Below are positions 58,361 to 64,000 of a stretch of DNA of 64,000 nt, piece by piece. This DNA comes from Lepeophtheirus salmonis (lineage: Eukaryota; Arthropoda; Copepoda; Siphonostomatoida; Caligidae), in contig NC_052138.2 in the NCBI RefSeq assembly GCF_016086655.4, positions 16,182,001 to 16,246,000 on the forward strand, read 5' to 3'. A program made the translations under genes and the position numbers. How positions within the stretch are numbered: the first letter of the stretch is position 1; every line of letters begins with the position of its first letter. Below the pieces are notes generated by a model. It saw only the letters and a program-made list of their open reading frames with translations. It ran no database searches and was not told the DNA's origin.

Positions 58361-58804
58361 TGAGAGGAGTGTCATGTTTGTATTATGTTCAATCCTTTCC
58401 ATTCACTAAACATCATACAATTCACACCTAGGAAAGTGTAGTTCAGTTCAGTGATTGAAACTATGACAGTCTTCAATTAAAAAGGACATAATTTGGGTGT
58501 GATGCTAATTAACAAACTCCGTGTATCATATTTAATACGGCAGTCTTAAGAAATCAGTTCTTAGTAAGTACGTTAAAGGAGAAGACAAATTTAATTTTCG
58601 ACCACAAATCTCCGGATTTCTCAGTGAATAGCTCATGGATATAATAATCAACGTATTTATGGGAAGAGACACTCTATACACAACGTAAGATCCCATTTTC
58701 AAATTCATATTTTAACTTTTTTCAGACTTTGTTACATACCTACATTCTGCATTGATTACTTTCTATGTAATTTCTAACCACACAATTTGTAGTTGACTTT
58801 TCTT

Positions 58805-59881
58805 ATGAGATCAATTCAAAAATGATTGTTGTCCTTGAAATATTGTCGTGACCTTATCTTAAATTGACAATGATATGGAGCCTACCAGTCCTCATAGAGG
58901 GATCATTGTTATTGTCTAAGTTAAGTAGACTTGCATTTGAGAGAAGAAATCATTTTCAGGCATCACAAGCAGAATAAACAAAGTAATAGAAATTGGCTTA
59001 AGTTATTGATAGTTAAATGGAAAGGGAATACATCACGATTGGAAGACGCTTATATTTATTCACTGAAAAGGCCACAAAAAATAGGGAATTAGTAGATCTG
59101 TACTTAAGGTGCCTTCATTCATAATGAATCATTATTATTCTTTACAAAGTGCCTCTAGACTTAGTTTGTTTGTTTTTAAATCTTGTTATTTTAACTAAGC
59201 TTGGAGCCAACATACGCTCCTGCAACCTCCTATTCACGTTGTTAGAACAGAAAAATGTATCACAATAGAGTTAATGTCTAGAGCTTATGTCTCTTTTCAT
59301 TTCTAACCACACAATTTTTAGTTTAGGAGGAACGTACCATGGTGTCCTGTAATTATTATGTAATAATGATTACACTATCCAAAAAAATCACACTTTTTTT
59401 TTATGCACAAGAATATCGTTATGCTTAACTTAGTATAGTTTGATCCCCTGATTCCAAATAGGGCTTTATTTTTTCTCTCATAGCCTCGTAGCCTTCAGAA
59501 AAAGGCCATACATTTTTTTGTTATTTTTAAGGTTCAAAGCAGTTTAAAGCCCTCATTGTTGAAGATAGGGATAAATTATAACATTATATATTTTAAAGCC
59601 GAATGTTAAAAAATTCTAAAATCCCTTTTAAAATATCTGCATCATACTTTTAACTCGTGTTATCTTTGTTTAAAGTGGAAAATAGGTGTCTTTTTTTTCA
59701 AAGGTTCATAGCTTCAAGACGAATTGATACAAAAGTTTAAAAGTATTGCATTTGATAACTGACAGTATAAACTTTAATTTAAAAAAAAGAGCTGCTCCAA
59801 AAATGCTCCATATTGTTGTCAATTTAAGGTAAGGTCACGACAATATTTCAAGGATAAAACTCATTTTTGAATTGATCTCAT
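58805..59881. mobile_element. 1,077-bp element bounded by 77-bp inverted repeats
   Basis: Arms 58805-58881 and 59805-59881 are reverse complements at 71 of 77 positions without gaps, starting ATGAGATCAATTCAAAAATGA. The 0.9-kb interior has no coding frame; TTTCTAACCACACAATTT, found just outside the left arm (58769), recurs inside at 59297. The true ends may extend further. Foldback or MITE-like; superfamily unknown. Confidence 0.8.
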
Positions 59882-60182
59882 CAAAAAAAAAGGAAAAAAA
59901 GAAAAGATATATTATACAATTTGTTATAACATTAAGCATCATGTCTCAAACTGTATAAATAAATTATTTCAAGCTTCATGGACATAAGGGGACTAGTTGC
60001 ATACCATTAGTGAGTAAGGGATTCCCAAAAACGGACATTCAAGGGAGTCCTCGTAGCAAGTCCATTTTCTTTTTCTCTCTCTTTGTTTCTATCTCATTTC
60101 TTCTTATACACGGTTGTTCAAGTTTTACAACTATCATGTCACGTTGTAATTATTTTGGCACCAAATCAATCAATCGAGAATC

Positions 60183-60262
60183 TGATTGGCTGACATTGAA
60201 AAGGGAATCAATCCTCATCAAAAGGTATAAATAGAGTCAAACAAATTTTCACTCCCTCAGTC
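60183..60262 (+). promoter_or_regulatory. Orphan core promoter: inverted CCAAT, TATA box, arthropod initiator
   Basis: GATTGGC (inverted CCAAT) at 60184-60190, TATAAATA at 60226-60233, and TCAGTC at 60257-60262 with the presumptive start A at 60259, 33 nt downstream of the TATA box. The spacing is right for an arthropod TATA/Inr promoter. No coding region follows; a decayed mariner occupies the downstream DNA. It may belong to a lost gene copy or to a transposon/LTR. Confidence 0.45.
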
Positions 60263-60394
60263 GTCATGTACCATACCACGTACGGAATGAATTGAGTAAG
60301 GTTTTTCTTAACCACAGAAAAACGACAATTATAAATTATTCACTTCTATTAGGAAAAATAAGCTTAAATTTCATTAAATATACAATGAAGAAGT

Positions 60395-61378
60395 CAATGA
60401 TAGGGCAAGATCCGGTCGCTCCAGGACTGCACGAAGCCGGAAGAACATCAAGATACTTCGACTAAAGATTTATCGGAATCCGAAAAGATCGTTGTCCAAA
60501 ACGGGTCAGGAAATAGGAATTTCATCGTTGTGATCACGTAGAATTGTCCGTGATGATTTGGAGAGGATACTCTACAAGTTATGGTATGGTCACAACATCA
60601 ATGTCAGTACCAGAGCGAAGAGAACGTTGTCTAGAATTGTTACAAGTTTGTACGCCGACGACAAAAATTGTTTTAACGATGAAAAAAAGTGAGATTTGAA
60701 CCAAAAATTAAGTAGATAAAACGATTGGATTCGGTCCAGGTCCAATTTTATGTCCTTGGACGATAAAACCATACCTGTTCTTACCAACACCCAATCTCTT
60801 ATAGTCTGGGACAGGGTTTCGAGTTCCGGAGGCAAACTCCCCTTAGTTGTTTTGCCCGAAGGTCTCCGTATGAACAAGGATGATTACATCTCGATTTTAG
60901 AACCTTTGGTGCTTCCATAGTTTAAAAGTAACCCCTTGTCCGTATTCCAGCAAGATGGGGCTCCCATACACATCCGAAGCCAAAATCTAGAATGTTAGGA
61001 ACAGCACATTCAATTTTGGGACAAATAAATGTTGCCACCTTCAAGTGCAGATACAAATCCCTACAATTATTTTGTATAGGGGTATCTAGAGACAAAGGTG
61101 AAAGTTTGATCCTATCAAAGTTTGGATACTCTACGAAATAGCCTCAAGCTGCATGGGACGAACTGCCCAAAAAATGATCCGTACAGCATGTAACCTATTT
61201 CAACGTCGATTATGATCATTAGTTTTGAATGATGGCAGATTTATAAAATAAGTCATTAGTTAAAATTATTGCTATAAATATACTTATAAACTTTTATAAA
61301 ACTAAATTTAGATATTTTTATTGATAAACTAATTATTGTATTAATAATGGGCCTTAAAACTTTTGAACAACCCTGTAT
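60395..61378 (+). pseudogene. mariner/Tc1-family transposase, full-length but degraded
   Basis: Plus-strand blocks in order: ARSGRSRTARSRKNIK, SLSKTGQEIGIS (helix-turn-helix), TLSRIVTSLYADD, LPLVVLPEGLRMNKDDYISIL, the catalytic VFQQDGAPIH (about 60940), then DTNPYNYFV.GYLETKV and NSLKLHGTN. Many stops and frameshifts. The sequence AAAACTTTTGAACAACCCTG at 61353-61372 is a typical terminal inverted repeat followed by TA. The left end is not recognised. Confidence 0.85.
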
Positions 61379-61764
61379 ATTTATTATTTTTCTCTGAATG
61401 TGCAGAAAGAGTCAAATAAATTTTAAACATTCAACACTATTTAACTGGATTGTTATCCCTTTTATCGCATCTGTTTATCTTAATGTATTTTCCTTGGGAC
61501 ATTTTGCCTTAAAGCCTCAATGATTTTTCTCCATAAAATATAAATAAATGAAGTTTATACCTCGTTTTGGTTTCTGGTTAAAAATTGATGTTCCCTTTGA
61601 TTTTTTTAATCAAAATATGTAATGTGTATTACTATAAAACGCCTAAAATGTTATTTTCTACTGTACTAATGAAGGAATTATGCTCTTTTCTCGTTTTAGG
61701 CTTGTTTGTCAATCCATGATACATTACTCATTCATTTGTGACCCTCAGGTAAAGCCAGTTGAAA

Positions 61765-61895
61765 AATCAAAAAAAAAAAAAAAAAAAGGAGTAGATGACG
61801 TTTGACGCTTCTACCTACTCTGGCTTCATGTATATAAATTTCATCAGTGTGTTGTGATCAGCTACGCAATCGAACCGGGACAATCCCTATCAATT
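61765..61895 (+). other. Poly(A) tract and LTR-like end with TGGCGCC
   Basis: A long A run lies at about 61769-61788. At 61884-61891 TTTGGCGCC resembles the primer-binding site that follows the 5' LTR in Gypsy-type elements, preceded by sequence ending CTATCA. No coding sequence or second LTR supports it. Confidence 0.25.
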
Positions 61896-64000
61896 TGGCG
61901 CCTTATCTAGGATATTAGCCAATAATATGTATATTCAATATTATACTCTCACACGAAGCTTATTTGCCTTAGACATTTATAATTTTCTTTGAAACAATAA
62001 AAACCTATAATAATATAATAAATAATAAAAAATGTAACATCAATATCTAATGGAAAATATAAATGTTAAAACTATGACAAAACAAAAACTGTAGACAAGT
62101 GTTACAAAATAAATTATAAATATTAAAACTGAACGAACATATGTATAGTGTATATTGTTGATATCCCAGGGCTGTAGGTTACCCCCCTAAGTCTTGCATT
62201 AATGTCTCTAACAATAAAAAACGAAAAACAATAACAAAACCCACCTGTCTGGCGAGAAAATAAAAATATGAAATCTGACTGGATTTGACAATTGAAAATT
62301 AATTAAATTCCGACTACCCCGAGTGCTATGAGCCACACTTGGCGCAACTATTAGATTGGAAAAATTGAAATTCTGGTTAGGTTCGGGCTCACCTTTTGTT
62401 TTGGAGCATTCTTTCAAGTTTCAACTCTGAAATGATGAAAAGTGTGACGATAGAGGGGGATAAAGGGTTTTACTATTTTGTCAAGAAAAATTGCAATTAC
62501 TTTTTCTCCAACCAGGTAAGGTAATTTTTGCATCATTGCATTTTTCATCTATAGTTTCATAATAGTTATTATGTAAAAAAATATATAATTATGATTTTTT
62601 GTTAACATACCTAAATTATTTATATAATCCTTTAATCGTTTGCAAAAACAAAAGTTAAGATAAGTTAATTATTAATGGATATATTTTGGAAAAATCTAAT
62701 GTAAAAACTATAAGTGCTAAACGATAAATATAAACAGATCTGGAATTGTGAAAAATTCTTATATATAATCTGTTCATCATCTTACTCAGGTCAGTCAATA
62801 TGCCTCAATATCGTAAAAATCATCCAGATAAGTTCTGTTACGTATGCCTCTAGTTCACAAATAAAATACAGCGACTAAGTTTTACATCCGATATAAAGAA
62901 AATTTTCAACTTATCTAAAGTTGTTCACCAAGGTTGTCTCAACCTTGGTGAACCATGGGTGGCAAATCATAAATGTTTGGATTGTTAAAATGGATTACGG
63001 GATTGGCTTAACAAAAATTAATCTTCAATCTTTTTTGATATTTGGACGAAGACTGTTTTCTCATAGCATTTTTAATTCGTATTAGCCTTTGACTATCAGT
63101 TGAAAGATGGTTTTATCGTTCTATATATCTACAAATAAAAAACCACAACAACATCTGATATACATCAATGTTTAAATGTACTTGTAAATTGTTTTTTTAC
63201 GAATAGGGGTTAAGTTTAATTGAAATTGGGCTTTTCATTTTCGTTTAAGTCATCCCTGCTTTCATCGGTTTGATCCCAATGATCTTTGAATGGAATTACA
63301 TACACACTTGTAGATGCATCTGGAGGGTCACCCTCCAAAAGCGAAAGAATCTATGGAAGATTCAAATTTTAATTTATATCATTATTATTAGGTATAGTTA
63401 ATTTCAACATCGATGTTAATTAATTGATGTTAATGTTTCTTTAGATAAACTTTAAAAATTAAAACGTTTGCAAAAGAATGTAAGAAAAATAAGATATTTG
63501 TAGGCTTCATTTCCAAACGTACAAATATGTACGTACGAAATTTAGACATTATTAAATAATAATTATTATAAAATGTAACTGTAGCAAAAAAAATTATGTT
63601 TTGTTCACATATCATTCCCAAATTTTAAAACAATTAAATCAATAATAAGGTGTATGCCTATTCATTTTAAAGCTCAGAATATTCGGCCTTACTCCAAAAA
63701 GATCCATAATTCAAAGATCTAGAAACTATACAGTGGGAAGTAATTGGTTAGGTATGACATTGTTTATACAAACAGATATCCCTTCAAAGCATGAACTTTA
63801 ATTTGTTGTTGAATAATTTGTGATTTGTGATCTCGAATAACTTCATAATTGATCCACAATGTTAATGAAGAAAATTTATTCTATAGAAATGAGCATAAGT
63901 AGGCTCTTTTTTATTATCACTATTTTGTGGGGAAAAACCCTTATACTTACGACGTAATTAGCCAAAATTTGGTATGTTCCATGTATGGGACACCATGCAT
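61896..64000. other. Terminal AT-rich segment
   Basis: No gene recognised. The only notable structure is the tight palindrome at 62923-62953. Open frames at 62208-62417 and 63430-63621 have no supporting features. Confidence 0.5.
62923..62953. repeat. Perfect 14-bp inverted repeat, 3-nt loop
   Basis: GTTCACCAAGGTTG, TCT, CAACCTTGGTGAAC. More GC-rich than its surroundings; no U-tract or gene next to it to suggest a terminator. Confidence 0.95.

Noticed and set aside
60010..60234. 74-codon frame ending at the TATA box region
   Set aside because: It would terminate within the core promoter at 60226-60262 and has no domain or conserved pattern.
60590..60877. 95-codon minus-strand frame
   Set aside because: Shadow of the plus-strand mariner transposase relic.
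62208..62417. 69-codon minus-strand frame with LIVAPSVAHSTRG
   Set aside because: No splice support, no domain recognised, located in otherwise empty DNA.
1..64000. CRISPR arrays, operons, Shine-Dalgarno sites and bacterial defence systems
   Set aside because: Spliced animal genes throughout; no regularly spaced direct repeats with unique spacers.

Overview
The window is eukaryotic nuclear DNA: AT-rich, with spliced genes (most introns 50-100 bp, three of several kb), GT-AG boundaries, poly-glutamine coding repeats and dense decayed transposons. The gene set (WNK kinase, xanthine dehydrogenase, Pax6-type paired/homeobox, DM13 and MYND/MSS51-type proteins) is animal. AT richness, tiny introns and mariner/Tc1, hAT and Helitron debris suggest an arthropod, perhaps a parasitic copepod such as a salmon louse. 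The species is an inference, not something the sequence states.

Layout. 1-5741 (+): C-terminal part of a WNK kinase, 11 exons, with a PF2/CCT-like domain, three RFxV motifs, a Gln-rich region and a coiled coil; the kinase domain lies upstream of the window. 6153-8094 (-): complete four-exon MYND zinc-finger protein with an MSS51-like C-terminal domain. 8095-17790: repeat-dominated gap with a Helitron-like element, a deleted LTR retroelement interrupted by a 2,077-bp TIR transposon, and a mariner fused head-on to its own inverted 3' part. 17792-18271 (-): small single-pass membrane protein. 18518-30644 (-): xanthine dehydrogenase, 8 exons, with a 7.7-kb intron full of repeats and one base too many in an A8 run of exon 5. 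30645-35670: transposase debris and two more Helitron-like copies. 35674-36502 (+): two-exon secreted DM13-domain protein. 37490-54829 (-): short Pax6-class gene with paired domain and Ser-50 homeodomain, split by a 14.3-kb intron holding several transposon remnants. 54830-64000: no convincing protein gene; a threefold tandem repeat, a 1.1-kb element with 77-bp inverted repeats, an orphan TATA/Inr promoter beside a broken mariner, and tight palindromes.

The genes do not form a functional cluster: they are independent, mixed-strand housekeeping, signalling and developmental genes separated by transposon-rich DNA. I found no CRISPR array, rRNA or tRNA, and nothing that I can claim as a wholly new system. 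The strongest leads are the possible Xdh frameshift, the related Helitron-like copies with clean A/T junctions, the unassigned TA-flanked TIR element with a perfect subterminal hairpin, the minimal Pax6-like protein and several near-loopless palindromes.
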